A stretch of 64,000 bases of DNA from Marinobacter iranensis (GTDB lineage: Bacteria; Pseudomonadota; Gammaproteobacteria; Pseudomonadales; Oleiphilaceae), in the NCBI RefSeq assembly GCF_029207565.1, contig NZ_JANCMW010000002.1, forward strand, positions 620,001 through 684,000, read 5' to 3'. Positions 25,707 through 34,077 of this stretch are shown here, piece by piece. Under the pieces are notes generated by a model, which was given only the letters and a program-made list of their open reading frames with translations, made no database searches and was not told the DNA's origin. The position numbers and the translations under genes were made by a program. Each line of letters begins with the position of its first letter. The stretch's first letter is position 1.

Positions 25707-27236
25707 TCAAGCGTCCTGATAGGTATCTTTGTACTGGTCACGCAACTGCTTTTTCTGGACCTTGCCCATGGTATTGCGGGGCAGGGCGTCCACGAAGAAA
25801 ACCCGCTTCGGCTGTTTGTACTTGGCCAAGTGGCCGGAAAGCGCGTCGATGACATCCTTCTCGGCCAGTGACTGGCCGGGCGCCAGGACCACAACGGCCG
25901 TTACGCCCTCTCCGAAATCCGGATGCGGCACGCCAATAACCGCGGACTCCGACACCTCCGGCAGGGCATCGATGATCTGCTCCACCTCTTTCGGGTAAAC
26001 GTTGAAGCCGCCGGAAATCACCAGGTCCTTATCGCGTCCGACAATCTGGACATATCCGCGCTCGTCGACCAGGGCCAGGTCACCGGTGACAAAGAACCCA
26101 TCGTCAAGCAGCTCCGCCCTGGTCTTTTCCGGCATACGCCAGTAGCCCTTGAAAACGTTGGGCCCGCGCACCTCCAGCATGCCGATCTCTCCCTGGGGCA
26201 ACGGCTCGTGGTCACCGGTTTCCGAATTGGTGATGCGGATTTCCACGCCTGGAAGTGGCATACCCACGGTGCCGGCAACTCGTTCGCCATCATAGGGGTT
26301 TGAAGTATTCATGTTGGTTTCAGTCATGCCGTAGCGCTCAAGAATGGCATGGCCGGTACGCTGCTGGAATTGCTGGTGGGTTTCCGCTGTCAGCGGCGCC
26401 GAACCGGAGGTGAACAGCCGCATGTTCGCGGTCAGTTCCGGTGTCAGGCGGTCATCCTGTAGCAGCCGCGTATAAAAGGTTGGCACCCCCATCATCGATG
26501 TGCCTTTTGGCATGGCGGCGATGATGGTGTCGACATCAAACTTCGACATGAAGTACAGGCTGGCCCCGGCAATCAGAACAACGTTGCAGGCCACGAACAG
26601 GCCGTGGGTATGGAAGATGGGCAACGCATGGATCAGGCGGTCTTTCTCGGTAAAGCGCCAGGCCTCCGCCAGGGTCGTGCAGTTGGAGCCCAGGTTCTTG
26701 TGGGTGAGCATGGCCCCCTTGGAGCGGCCGGTCGTACCCGAGGTGTAGAGGATGGCAGACAGGTCATCCTCGTTGCGCTGCGCAATGCCAGTAAAGGCTT
26801 CCGCCTTTGCCGCCTGGTCCATCAGCGATCCATCCGCTTTCGCGCCAAGGGTCTCGACGCACGGGCACCCGGTTTCAGCCGCAATGGCTTTTGCCGCCTC
26901 CAGGGCCTGGGGTTGGCACACAAACACGGCCGGCTCGGCGTCTCCCAGGAAATAACCGATCTCATCAGGGGTGTAACCGGTATTGAGGGGCAGGTAGACA
27001 CCCCCTACGCGTAGGGTTGCCAGGTACAGAAGAATGGCTTCGGGGCTCTTGTCGACCTGCGCGGCAACCCGGTCACCCGGCTTGACTCCAAGGTGTTGTA
27101 AAGCGCCGGCAATACGCTCGGTTCCTGCCAGCGCATCAGCGTAGGAGTATTCCTTGCCCTCAGGCGTGGTAATGAAATTCGCGGCGCCCCGAGCCTGCAT
27201 TCTGGTGGCAAAGCTATCGAACAGATTATGGTTCAT
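25707..27236 (-). CDS. matB: Malonyl-CoA synthetase (malonate-CoA ligase)
   Basis: Acyl-adenylate-forming enzyme of 509 residues that activates malonate with ATP and CoA. Seen: the P-loop-like YTSGTTGRSKGAMLTHKNL, ERYGMTETNMNTSNPY, GDLALVDERGYVQIVGRDKD, and the catalytic lysine region PRNTMGKVQKKQLR near the C terminus. Length and the LPIFHTHGLFVACN segment match MatB rather than longer fatty acyl-CoA ligases. ATG 27236 overlaps the stop of the malonyl-CoA decarboxylase gene by four bases. Together the two enzymes turn imported malonate into acetyl-CoA and CO2. Confidence 0.92.
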   Translation of the reverse strand: MNHNLFDSFATRMQARGAANFITTPEGKEYSYADALAGTERIAGALQHLGVKPGDRVAAQVDKSPEAILLYLATLRVGGVYLPLNTGYTPDEIGYFLGDAEPAVFVCQPQALEAAKAIAAETGCPCVETLGAKADGSLMDQAAKAEAFTGIAQRNEDDLSAILYTSGTTGRSKGAMLTHKNLGSNCTTLAEAWRFTEKDRLIHALPIFHTHGLFVACNVVLIAGASLYFMSKFDVDTIIAAMPKGTSMMGVPTFYTRLLQDDRLTPELTANMRLFTSGSAPLTAETHQQFQQRTGHAILERYGMTETNMNTSNPYDGERVAGTVGMPLPGVEIRITNSETGDHEPLPQGEIGMLEVRGPNVFKGYWRMPEKTRAELLDDGFFVTGDLALVDERGYVQIVGRDKDLVISGGFNVYPKEVEQIIDALPEVSESAVIGVPHPDFGEGVTAVVVLAPGQSLAEKDVIDALSGHLAKYKQPKRVFFVDALPRNTMGKVQKKQLRDQYKDTYQDA

Positions 27237-28594
27237 TTCTTGAGTTCTCCCTGGAACAGTTTCCTGCCGAGCTTGCTCAGTTCACGCACGCTGGAGGAAC
27301 AGACGATCTCACCATTGGTGGTGTATTTTTCGTTGTTGCGCTCAATGTTTTCGAGCACATAAAGGTAATTCACCATCAGGCTGGCGGACTGTTTTATGCC
27401 GTTGTCAGAAACATCGCCAAGCCAGTTGATGCGGTGCAGTTCAGCGCCATTACCCAGGTGGAACCGGGCCACGGGATTCAGCGGCAGGTTGTCACCGTTC
27501 TTTTCCTTCAACAGGTAGCGGGCTGCCAGGGGGCGAACAACCTCACTGAGGCGTTCCGCCAATTCCGGCTGATTGACCCAATCCGGGTCGTCCAGATGAC
27601 CGAGCACTGTCTCGGCCTCCGGCGTCAGCAAACCGGAATCCGGCGGGTAGGTTCTCTCCAGCCAGCTCCGAAACAGGGGTAACGGCGACAGGGTCACAAA
27701 GTTCTTCAGGTTGGGGAGTTCCTGCTTCAGTTCCTGCACCACCTGTTTAATCAGGAAGTTACCGAAGGAAATGCCCCGGAGGCCGGCCTGGCAGTTACTG
27801 ATACCGTAAAACGCCGCGGAATCGGCAAGCTCGGGGGCTTCAATGTCGTATTGGCCGTGCGCAAGGATGGGTTGGACCTTATCGGGAATCCCCCTGGTCA
27901 GGGCCACTTCCACAAAGATCAGCGGTTCATCACCGATCGCCGGATGGAAGAAACCGAAGCAACGCCGGTCCCGGGCGTCCAGCCGGCGCCGCAGGTCATC
28001 CCAGCCCTGAATCTTGTGCACGGCCTCGTAACGGATGATTTTCTCCAGGATGGAGGCCGGGGTTGTCCAGTCGATGCGCCTTAATACCAGGAAGCCACGG
28101 TTGAACCAGGAGCCAAACAGGTGAACGAAGTCCGCGTTGATCGGCTCATAATCCTTGTGGCCCTCCATCAGCGCTAAAAAATCCTGCCGCATCTTCACCA
28201 GCTCGTAGGTGGCTCCCTGAGTCAGGTTGAGCCGCCGGAACAGTTCCTGCCGGTGTGGCTCGCAGACCTTAAACAACTCTGCCAGGTGCTGGTTGGACCG
28301 GTCACTCCTGTAGACCCGGTAGGCTTCATCGATCCTGTCCGGGGCGGCGGCAAAATTCTTCGCCAGCGCGCAGAAGAAGCTGCGCTTGTTCTCGTCATCC
28401 AGGGACTGGTAAATATCCAGGGCCCGGCTGGCCATGACAATACTCGCGGCCTCGCCGTCGCTGTTCAGAAGCTCGTGGCACGCAGCCTCCAGGTCGGTGT
28501 GATCATAACTGGCCTTCTTTGAACCAAACCTGCGCTGCATCTTGTCACGCTGGGTGATGCTGCTGAACAGCTCTTGCAGGAAACTCATGTTCAT
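27233..28594 (-). CDS. matA: Malonyl-CoA decarboxylase
   Basis: Enzyme of 453 residues that converts malonyl-CoA to acetyl-CoA and CO2. Seen: an N-terminal helical domain (to about residue 170), then the acetyltransferase-like catalytic domain with CFGFFHPAIGDEPLIFVEVAL, FYGISNCQAGLRGISFGNFL, FVTLSPLPLFRSWL and the closing VARFHLGNGAELHRINWLGD, where the Ser and His typical of the family sit. The start is taken as ATG 28594 (MNMSFLQEL), with AAAGG ten bases upstream; ATG 28588 is an alternative. A longer form from 28630 would overlap the TRAP permease gene. It is coupled to matB by a four-base overlap. Confidence 0.93.
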   Translation of the reverse strand: MNMSFLQELFSSITQRDKMQRRFGSKKASYDHTDLEAACHELLNSDGEAASIVMASRALDIYQSLDDENKRSFFCALAKNFAAAPDRIDEAYRVYRSDRSNQHLAELFKVCEPHRQELFRRLNLTQGATYELVKMRQDFLALMEGHKDYEPINADFVHLFGSWFNRGFLVLRRIDWTTPASILEKIIRYEAVHKIQGWDDLRRRLDARDRRCFGFFHPAIGDEPLIFVEVALTRGIPDKVQPILAHGQYDIEAPELADSAAFYGISNCQAGLRGISFGNFLIKQVVQELKQELPNLKNFVTLSPLPLFRSWLERTYPPDSGLLTPEAETVLGHLDDPDWVNQPELAERLSEVVRPLAARYLLKEKNGDNLPLNPVARFHLGNGAELHRINWLGDVSDNGIKQSASLMVNYLYVLENIERNNEKYTTNGEIVCSSSVRELSKLGRKLFQGELKK

Positions 28595-28616
28595 AGTGAT
28601 AACCTTTGTCTCGGCC

Positions 28617-29954
28617 TCAGGAACCCGCACCCATGATCAGGTTCGGTAACCACAAGGCGATTTGCGGGAAAAAGCAAAGCAGCACGATGCCCAGAATCAT
28701 GCACAGGGCGTAGGGCAGGCTCCCCAGCAGGATGTCCCTGAGCGCTATGTCAGGTGCAATTCCCTTTATGATGAACAGGTTGAGACCCACCGGCGGCGTA
28801 ATCAGGCCGATCTCCAGGTTGATGGTCAGGATGACTGCAAACCAGTAAGGGTCGAAGTTCGCCGCGACAATGATCGGCAACAGAATGGGGGCCGCCATCA
28901 CAATGACCGCCACCGGAGGCAGGAAGAATCCGGCCACCAGCAGGAAAACGTTGATCACACCCATCAATACCCAGCGATTCACCTCAAGGTCGGCAATGGC
29001 TCCGGCCACGGTCTGGGTAATGAAGAGAGAGGACAGGGCGAAGGCAAAGATTTCGGCGGTGGCAATGATCAGCATGATCATCACGCTTTCGCGCAGGGCG
29101 TCGCGCATGATATTGCCGACCGGTTTTACCTGCCACATGCGATACACCACAATGGCCAGCACGAGGCACAGGAAAGCGCCAACCCCCGCCGCCTCAGAGG
29201 GTGTTGCCACCCCGCCATAGAGTGCAAACAGGATGCCCATGACCACCAGCAGGAAGGGCAGTACACGCACCAGCGCCTTGATATTACCTTCAACGTTTTC
29301 CTTGATCTGGGCCGCCGCCTGGGCCACGGGGTTCGGGCTGTTGTAACCACCCGCAAGCTTGCAGGCGATCAGGGTCCAGATCATGAACAGGGCTGCCAGC
29401 ATCAGCCCGGGAATTGCTCCGGCAATGAACAGGCGGCCTATGGAAGTTTCGGTAGAGATACCATAGACAATCATGGTGACCGACGGGGGGATCAGAATGC
29501 CAAGTGTGCCCCCGGCGGCGATACAGCCGGCGGCAACACCATCCGGATAACCCCGCTTGCGCATCTCGGGAATACCGAGCTTTCCGATGGCCGCGCTGGT
29601 GGCCGGCGACGAGCCTGACAGCGCTGCAAAGATTGAGCAGGCCGCAATGTTGGAAATCGCCAGCCCGCCTGGCAGTTTGCCCATCCACAGATCAAGAGAG
29701 CGATAAAGGTCTCGTCCTGTTGGCGAAGAGGCCACCGCAGCACCCATCAGAATGAACATGGGGATGGCAACGAAGCCGAAAGTGGCAACGTTCCCGTAAA
29801 AGGTTTCACCAAAGTAGATCAGTTCACCCATTCCCCGGTCGAGGACCAGGGCTCCCAGCGACACGGCGCCGAGGGCAAAGGCAATCGGAGTGCCAATGGC
29901 CATCAGCACCAGCAGAACCACTACAACGAGAATACCGCTTGTTACCGGGTCCAT
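28617..29954 (-). CDS. TRAP transporter large permease (DctM type), malonate uptake
   Basis: A 445-residue permease with twelve or so membrane helices. Seen: the start MDPVTSGILVVVVLLVLMAIGTP (split by position: residues 1-23), MFILMGAAVASSPTGRDLY, ALSGSSPATSAAIGKLGIPEM and GLITPPVGLNLFIIKG, all hallmarks of the DctM/ion-transporter superfamily. ATG 29954 follows GGGGGGAGA and lies one base after the DctQ stop codon. It is followed by malonyl-CoA decarboxylase 22 bases later. Gene order P-Q-M-A-B matches the malonate operon matPQMAB described in Sinorhizobium meliloti, which is the basis for the substrate. Confidence 0.9.
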   Translation of the reverse strand: MDPVTSGILVVVVLLVLMAIGTPIAFALGAVSLGALVLDRGMGELIYFGETFYGNVATFGFVAIPMFILMGAAVASSPTGRDLYRSLDLWMGKLPGGLAISNIAACSIFAALSGSSPATSAAIGKLGIPEMRKRGYPDGVAAGCIAAGGTLGILIPPSVTMIVYGISTETSIGRLFIAGAIPGLMLAALFMIWTLIACKLAGGYNSPNPVAQAAAQIKENVEGNIKALVRVLPFLLVVMGILFALYGGVATPSEAAGVGAFLCLVLAIVVYRMWQVKPVGNIMRDALRESVMIMLIIATAEIFAFALSSLFITQTVAGAIADLEVNRWVLMGVINVFLLVAGFFLPPVAVIVMAAPILLPIIVAANFDPYWFAVILTINLEIGLITPPVGLNLFIIKGIAPDIALRDILLGSLPYALCMILGIVLLCFFPQIALWLPNLIMGAGS

Positions 29955-29955
29955 G

Positions 29956-30477
29956 TCAGGTCTCCCCCCGCAGGATTTCCGCCACGTACTGCAGCGACAA
30001 CAGCGAGGCACCCACGGCCACCGGCAGGATTGCAGGCCACAACGGCGGATTCCAGACAGTGCCTGTGGTCCACTCAAGGGTGAAGGCTTCGTAAAAGTAG
30101 TACCAACAGCCGTAAGTCAGGGCCAGGCAGAAAGCCAGCCCAACCAGGGAGGCTGACAGGCGCATCAGGCGCCTGGGAAGGCCTTGCAGCGCATCGGGCA
30201 GCACAGTTACCGCAACGTGGCCGCCGGTTTTCAGCACATAAGGCGTGCCCAGCAACATGGACGCGGTGATCGCGAAGGTGGTGAACTCGGTTTGCCAGAT
30301 AGTGCTCTCACCCATCACATAACGGACAAACACCATGTGGACGACAGACAGGACACCGAGCGCAAGCAGAGCACCTGCCACGACGGCGACAGCCACAGAC
30401 ACCGCGTCCACGCAGCGGATATACCCGCCAAACAGGCCTTGCTCTGAAGCTCGTCGATAACTGGAAGTTTGGGACAT
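29956..30477 (-). CDS. TRAP transporter small permease (DctQ type), malonate uptake
   Basis: A 173-residue membrane protein with four predicted helices. Seen: GALLALGVLSVVHMVFVRYVMGESTIWQTEFTT (residues about 36-68, with the conserved F-x-R-Y and the W-x-E-E/x motif) and GTPYVLKTGGHVAVTVLPD. These are typical of DctQ subunits, which bridge the binding protein and the large permease. It lies between the binding-protein gene and DctM. An 88-bp gap with a stem-loop separates it from the upstream binding-protein gene. Confidence 0.88.
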   Translation of the reverse strand: MSQTSSYRRASEQGLFGGYIRCVDAVSVAVAVVAGALLALGVLSVVHMVFVRYVMGESTIWQTEFTTFAITASMLLGTPYVLKTGGHVAVTVLPDALQGLPRRLMRLSASLVGLAFCLALTYGCWYYFYEAFTLEWTTGTVWNPPLWPAILPVAVGASLLSLQYVAEILRGET

Positions 30478-30503
30478 AACTGAACCCCGGGAGAAGTTGT
30501 GCT

Positions 30504-30535
30504 TACCCTGCCCAGTCGAAAGCCTGAGCAGGGTA
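30504..30535 (-). other. Intercistronic stem-loop between TRAP binding protein and small permease
   Basis: TACCCTGC pairs with GCAGGGTA, with four further pairs (one wobble) inside, in the 88-bp gap after the binding-protein stop codon. Such hairpins often protect the upstream message so that the binding protein is made in excess over the permeases. No T-run follows, so it is not a full terminator. Confidence 0.5.
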
Positions 30536-30564
30536 GCGAGGGTGGAAAGCCAACAACGCAGGTG

Positions 30565-31566
30565 TTACTCGACGGCAAGCGCGGCATCGATCAGGGCCTG
30601 CCCGCCAGGAACGTTTTCCGCGAAAGTCTTGTAGGAACTCTCCTTGGCGATGTCCAACCAGGCCTGATAGTTCTCCGGTGTCATCTGAACAACCTCAACG
30701 CCATTCTCGGAAAACACGTCTACCAGCTTCTGGTCAAGGCCCGCCGCCTCCCTGGCGAAATACTCTTCCGCGTTCTGACCGGCCTCAGTAAGTGCCGCTT
30801 GCTGCTCGGCATTCAGGCTGTTCCAGCTGCGCTCGGAAATAAGAACGGGCTCATACATGAACCACAGGGCATTCTTACCTGGTGCGGTCAGGCAGGAGAC
30901 CTGTTCGTAGATGCGGTAGGAGACGAAGGAACCGGACGACGTATTGGCACCATCGAGAACGCCTGTCTGCATGGCGGTGTAGATCTCGGACGACGGCATG
31001 GAAGCAATGGACGCGCCCGCAGTGGCCAGCATTTCATCAAACGCCGGGCCGGCGGCTCGGAGCGTTTGCCCCTGCACGGTGTCTGGCGAGGTAATGCACT
31101 GCATGTTCGAGGCGAAACCTCCCGCCAGCCATGCATCGGCCAGGACCCGGGCGCCAGCGTCGTTAATGACTTTCTTGATCATATCCATGAATTCGGAGTC
31201 ATTCAGGCGCTGGGCACGTTCGTGGCTGCGAACCAGGCCGGGCATCAGGGTTGCTGAGAACTCAGGATGACGACCACTGGCGTAGTCCAGCGGCAATGAA
31301 ATCATGTCAACCCGGCCACGAACCAGTGCACCCCATTGTTCCTTGGCTTTGAACAGGGATTGGCCCGGATAAATCTGGAGCTCCAGTCCGACATCGGCTG
31401 CAGCCACTTCACGGGCCATGAGCTGGACCATTTCGTCCCGCACGTCTCCCTTGCCGCCGGGAAATTGGTGGGAAACACGGAGTACGGTATCCGCCGCAGC
31501 GGCACCGACAACAAACACCGACAGGGAGGCCGCGATGGCGAGTTTTGCGAAGGGCATTTTCATCAT
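30565..31566 (-). CDS. TRAP transporter substrate-binding protein (DctP type), probable malonate binding
   Basis: Periplasmic binding protein of 333 residues. Seen: signal peptide to about AAAA before DTVLRVSHQFPGGKGD, an Arg/binding segment around LADAWLAGGFASNMQCI, and the DctP signature VQGQTLRAAGPAFDEMLATAG followed by SSEIYTAMQTGVLDGANTS. It heads the operon of permeases, malonyl-CoA decarboxylase and malonyl-CoA synthetase, so malonate or a close dicarboxylate is the likely ligand (inference from neighbours). ATG 31566 has GGAGATAAG just upstream; in-frame ATGs at 31563 and 31557 are alternatives. Confidence 0.9.
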   Translation of the reverse strand: MMKMPFAKLAIAASLSVFVVGAAAADTVLRVSHQFPGGKGDVRDEMVQLMAREVAAADVGLELQIYPGQSLFKAKEQWGALVRGRVDMISLPLDYASGRHPEFSATLMPGLVRSHERAQRLNDSEFMDMIKKVINDAGARVLADAWLAGGFASNMQCITSPDTVQGQTLRAAGPAFDEMLATAGASIASMPSSEIYTAMQTGVLDGANTSSGSFVSYRIYEQVSCLTAPGKNALWFMYEPVLISERSWNSLNAEQQAALTEAGQNAEEYFAREAAGLDQKLVDVFSENGVEVVQMTPENYQAWLDIAKESSYKTFAENVPGGQALIDAALAVE

Positions 31567-31608
31567 CTTATCTCCATAATTGTTGTTGTAGTATTAATCA
31601 GGGTATCC

Positions 31609-31648
31609 TGATATATATATCATTAGTCTTGATATATACACTTGTCAA
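31609..31648 (-). promoter_or_regulatory. Promoter and palindromic operator of the malonate operon
   Basis: On the minus strand TTGACA (31648-31643) is followed after 17 bases by TAATGA (31625-31620), a plausible -35/-10 pair. A perfect 14-bp palindrome, TGATATATATATCA (31609-31622), overlaps the -10 region, with a related TTGATATATA just upstream. The site lies between the binding-protein gene and the divergent GntR gene at 31707, so one of the two GntR regulators probably acts here. Confidence 0.55.
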
Positions 31649-31706
31649 CAGATATCGACTAAAGTAAGACTATCCAGCTTTTCTATCCTGACCAGGCAAA
31701 CCAACA

Positions 31707-32366
31707 ATGAAACGCTCGACGACCCAGAAGCTGAAAGACTCCCTTGAAGAAGACATTATCAATGGCCGCCTCTTGCCGGGCGAACAGCTGGATCACGATG
31801 CGCTCGCCCGCCAGTATGGGGTTTCGAGAACACCTATTCGTGAAGCCGTTCAGCAGTTGGAGGTCAGTGGCCTTGTAACGGTGAAACCGAAAAAAGGCAC
31901 CTTTGTCGCCAAGGTGGGCTTTGATCAGTTGATCGAGATGTTTGAAGTCATGGCGGAGCTGGAGGGCATGTGCGGCCGGCTGGCGGCCAGGAGAATTCAG
32001 CCATTGGAACTGGAAGCGTTGCGGGCGGCACTGATGCGCTGCCAGGACCCGGCTGTCATGGCTGACCCGGACGATTACTACTACGAAAACGAAGAGTTCC
32101 ACGGCTGCATTTACGCGGCAAGCCACAACACTTTCCTGGCCGCGGAAACACGACAACTCAAACAGCGGCTGAAGCCTTATCGCCGCCTCCAGTTGCAAGC
32201 CCGCAACCGGGTGTCAACGTCGGTTGAAGAGCATCGGAAAATCTTTGAAGCCATAGAAAGTGGTAATGAACACGAAGCCGAGCGATGCCTGAAAGAACAC
32301 GTTCTGATTCAGGGAACCCGCTTCAGCGACTTTGTATCCCAGGTCAAAGAGTTTGGAGCCTCGTAG
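31707..32366 (+). CDS. GntR/FCD-family regulator divergent from the malonate operon
   Basis: A 219-residue regulator: GntR winged helix (LEEDIINGRLLPGEQLDHDALA, split; then YGVSRTPIREAVQQLEVSGLV) and an FCD domain with the metal/ligand residues DDYYYENEEFHGCIYAASHN and SVEEHRKIFEAIESGNEHEA. It is divergent from the malonate transporter operon (140-bp gap) and lies upstream of the TAXI transporter operon, so it could control either. The sigma-54 promoter of the TAXI operon makes the malonate side more likely. Confidence 0.83.
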   Translation: MKRSTTQKLKDSLEEDIINGRLLPGEQLDHDALARQYGVSRTPIREAVQQLEVSGLVTVKPKKGTFVAKVGFDQLIEMFEVMAELEGMCGRLAARRIQPLELEALRAALMRCQDPAVMADPDDYYYENEEFHGCIYAASHNTFLAAETRQLKQRLKPYRRLQLQARNRVSTSVEEHRKIFEAIESGNEHEAERCLKEHVLIQGTRFSDFVSQVKEFGAS

Positions 32367-32396
32367 CTCCCATGCTTGAGGTTGAGCGCTTCGGCA

Positions 32397-32450
32397 ATAG
32401 GCGGAATTCCGCTTATCGGTCTCTCGCCCTATCGGCGGAATTCCGCCTAT
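32397..32450 (+). promoter_or_regulatory. Two palindromic activator sites (candidate DctD-binding UAS)
   Basis: Two 20-bp near-perfect palindromes centred 34 bp apart: 32397-32416 and 32431-32450, both with the core GGCGGAATTCCGC, each with one mismatched pair. They lie about 85 and 120 bp upstream of the start predicted from the sigma-54 promoter at 32500, the normal range for NtrC-family enhancers. The operon they precede encodes a DctD-type activator. Confidence 0.65.
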
Positions 32451-32499
32451 ACTTTTTTCCAGCTGGCCTGCAGCTCGCTATTTATGGGACTCTGTTTAT

Positions 32500-32515
32500 T
32501 GGCATGCATGCTGCA
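32500..32515 (+). promoter_or_regulatory. Sigma-54 promoter of the TAXI transporter operon
   Basis: TGGCATGCATGCTGCA fits the -24/-12 consensus TGGCAC-N5-TTGCA with two differences and the invariant GG-N10-GC spacing. It lies 68 bp upstream of the TAXI gene start. A second, weaker GG-N10-GC match at 32464-32479 (TGGCCTGCAGCTCGCT) overlaps no better-placed signal. Confidence 0.6.
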
Positions 32516-32582
32516 GACCCGTAGATACGTCAACGGGCACCATGTGTACCGACGCTATTCAAACAAAAACGAGGTGAACAAC

Positions 32583-33542
32583 ATGCGTAAGCTATTCCTT
32601 GCACTGGGCGCATCCGCGCTGATCGGTGTTTCTCCCGCACAGGCGGATACCAATCTCTCCATCGCCACTGGTGGCACTGGCGGCACCTACTACCCCTTGG
32701 GTGGTGGGCTTGCCGAGTTGATCAGCAACCACATTGAGGGTTACAGCGCGGTTGCCGAAGTCACGGGTGCCTCGGTTGAAAACATGGGGCTGGTCCACCG
32801 CCAGGATTCCGACTTGGCCATAGCGTTGGCCGATACCGTGCATCAGGCCTATAACGGCGGTGAACGCTTCAATGGCAATAAGCTGGATGTGCTGGCCATT
32901 GCCTCGCTCTATCCGAATGCGGTTCAGATCGTGACGTTGGCGGATTCCGGAATTACCTCGTTGGCGGACCTGGCGGGAAAAACGGTGTCCGTCGGTGCGC
33001 CCGGTAGCGGTACCGAAGTCAACGCCAGGTCACTACTGGAAGCAAATGGCCTGAGCTTCGACGACTTTGAGGTTCGCAACCTGAACTTCAACGAATCCGC
33101 AGATGCCCTGCGTGATGGCGACATCGACGCTGGCTTCTGGAGCGTGGGCCCGCCAACGAGTTCCATCGTCAGCCTGGCCACCACCCGCGATATCTCTCTG
33201 ATCTCCCTCTCCGAGGAGGAAATCGCCAACGCCAGAGCCGACGTGCCTGTGTTTGCGCCATATGAGTTACGTGCCGGTGCTTATGAGGGTGTGGATACCG
33301 CCATTTCAACGATTGGTATTCCAAATGTCCTCACGGTGAATAACGCCATGTCGGATGAACTGGCCTACCAGATCACCAAGCTGCTGTTCGAGAAAGTGGA
33401 GGATCTGCGGGCGATTCACCCGGCCGCCGACGACACCACGGTGGAGTTCAGCCTTGAATCCACACCCATCCCGCTCCATCCGGGTGCCATTCGCTATTAC
33501 GAGGAAGTCGGCGCAACAGTGCCGGACAAACTGCGCGAGTAA
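32583..33542 (+). CDS. TAXI-family TRAP transporter solute-binding protein
   Basis: Periplasmic binding protein of 319 residues. Seen: signal peptide ending PAQA before DTNLSIATGG, the family hallmark GGTGGTYYPLGGGLAELIS, VEVTGASVENMGLV-like segment AEVTGASVENMGLVHRQ, GKTVSVGAPGSGTEVNAR, and GDIDAGFWSVGPP. TAXI proteins deliver dicarboxylates, glutamate or similar anions to fused TRAP permeases. ATG 32583 is chosen for GAGGTGA upstream and the signal peptide at that point; the frame is open further upstream but that part lies in the promoter. Operon: TAXI - DUF1850 - fused permease - DctB - DctD. Confidence 0.92.
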   Translation: MRKLFLALGASALIGVSPAQADTNLSIATGGTGGTYYPLGGGLAELISNHIEGYSAVAEVTGASVENMGLVHRQDSDLAIALADTVHQAYNGGERFNGNKLDVLAIASLYPNAVQIVTLADSGITSLADLAGKTVSVGAPGSGTEVNARSLLEANGLSFDDFEVRNLNFNESADALRDGDIDAGFWSVGPPTSSIVSLATTRDISLISLSEEEIANARADVPVFAPYELRAGAYEGVDTAISTIGIPNVLTVNNAMSDELAYQITKLLFEKVEDLRAIHPAADDTTVEFSLESTPIPLHPGAIRYYEEVGATVPDKLRE

Positions 33543-33558
33543 CCGGGAACTCACTGCC

Positions 33559-34077
33559 ATGACCTTTCGGCGCATGGGTTCCCTGGCGGGTTGTCTGGCG
33601 CGATCACTGCCATGGGTGCTGTTACCCATGGCAGTCAGCGCTCAAAGCAACTCGCCATGGCAGTTGTCCGTTTCGGATTCCAGCCAGACCACCCTGGTCG
33701 AGATCAGTCTGCCTGAGACAGGGCGCTGGTGTCTGGTCTGGAACCATTCGGTGCAGGGCTTCCCGGTTACCGACTGCTTCCGGATGAAGGACGGCCAACT
33801 GATGCTGGACAGCAGTCACACACCAGACTTCGCAGCCGGCCTGGGCTACACCAGTGGGCGGGGAACATTGAAGTCTGATGACAAGCAGGGTTACCGCATC
33901 GTCGATATGCAGGTACCCATACCCGACAATCACCTCTGGCTGCGCGTTGGTGCCCCCTCGGTGAATCACCGTATAGAGGTGGGTTCGCGGTTGGTGAGTC
34001 TCAGTCGTCTGGCAGCAGACACACTCGTCGAGATTCGAGTGCAGCCCACAGGCGATACAGGAAAACAGCTTCAATGA
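33559..34077 (+). CDS. DUF1850 protein of the TAXI-TRAP operon
   Basis: A 172-residue exported protein: signal peptide to about AVSA, then a beta-rich domain with RWCLVWNHSVQGFPVTDCF and GLGYTSGRGTL, the DUF1850 signature. Genes for DUF1850 proteins are found almost always between a TAXI binding protein and a fused TRAP permease, as here, so the protein is probably an accessory of that transporter; its mechanism is unknown. Its stop overlaps the permease start (ATGA, 34074-34077). Confidence 0.85.
   Translation: MTFRRMGSLAGCLARSLPWVLLPMAVSAQSNSPWQLSVSDSSQTTLVEISLPETGRWCLVWNHSVQGFPVTDCFRMKDGQLMLDSSHTPDFAAGLGYTSGRGTLKSDDKQGYRIVDMQVPIPDNHLWLRVGAPSVNHRIEVGSRLVSLSRLAADTLVEIRVQPTGDTGKQLQ

Noticed and set aside
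32464..32479. Alternative sigma-54 promoter TGGCCTGCAGCTCGCT
   Set aside because: It has GG-N10-GC spacing but a poorer match, and would put the palindromes too close (about -50 and -84); the site at 32500 fits better.
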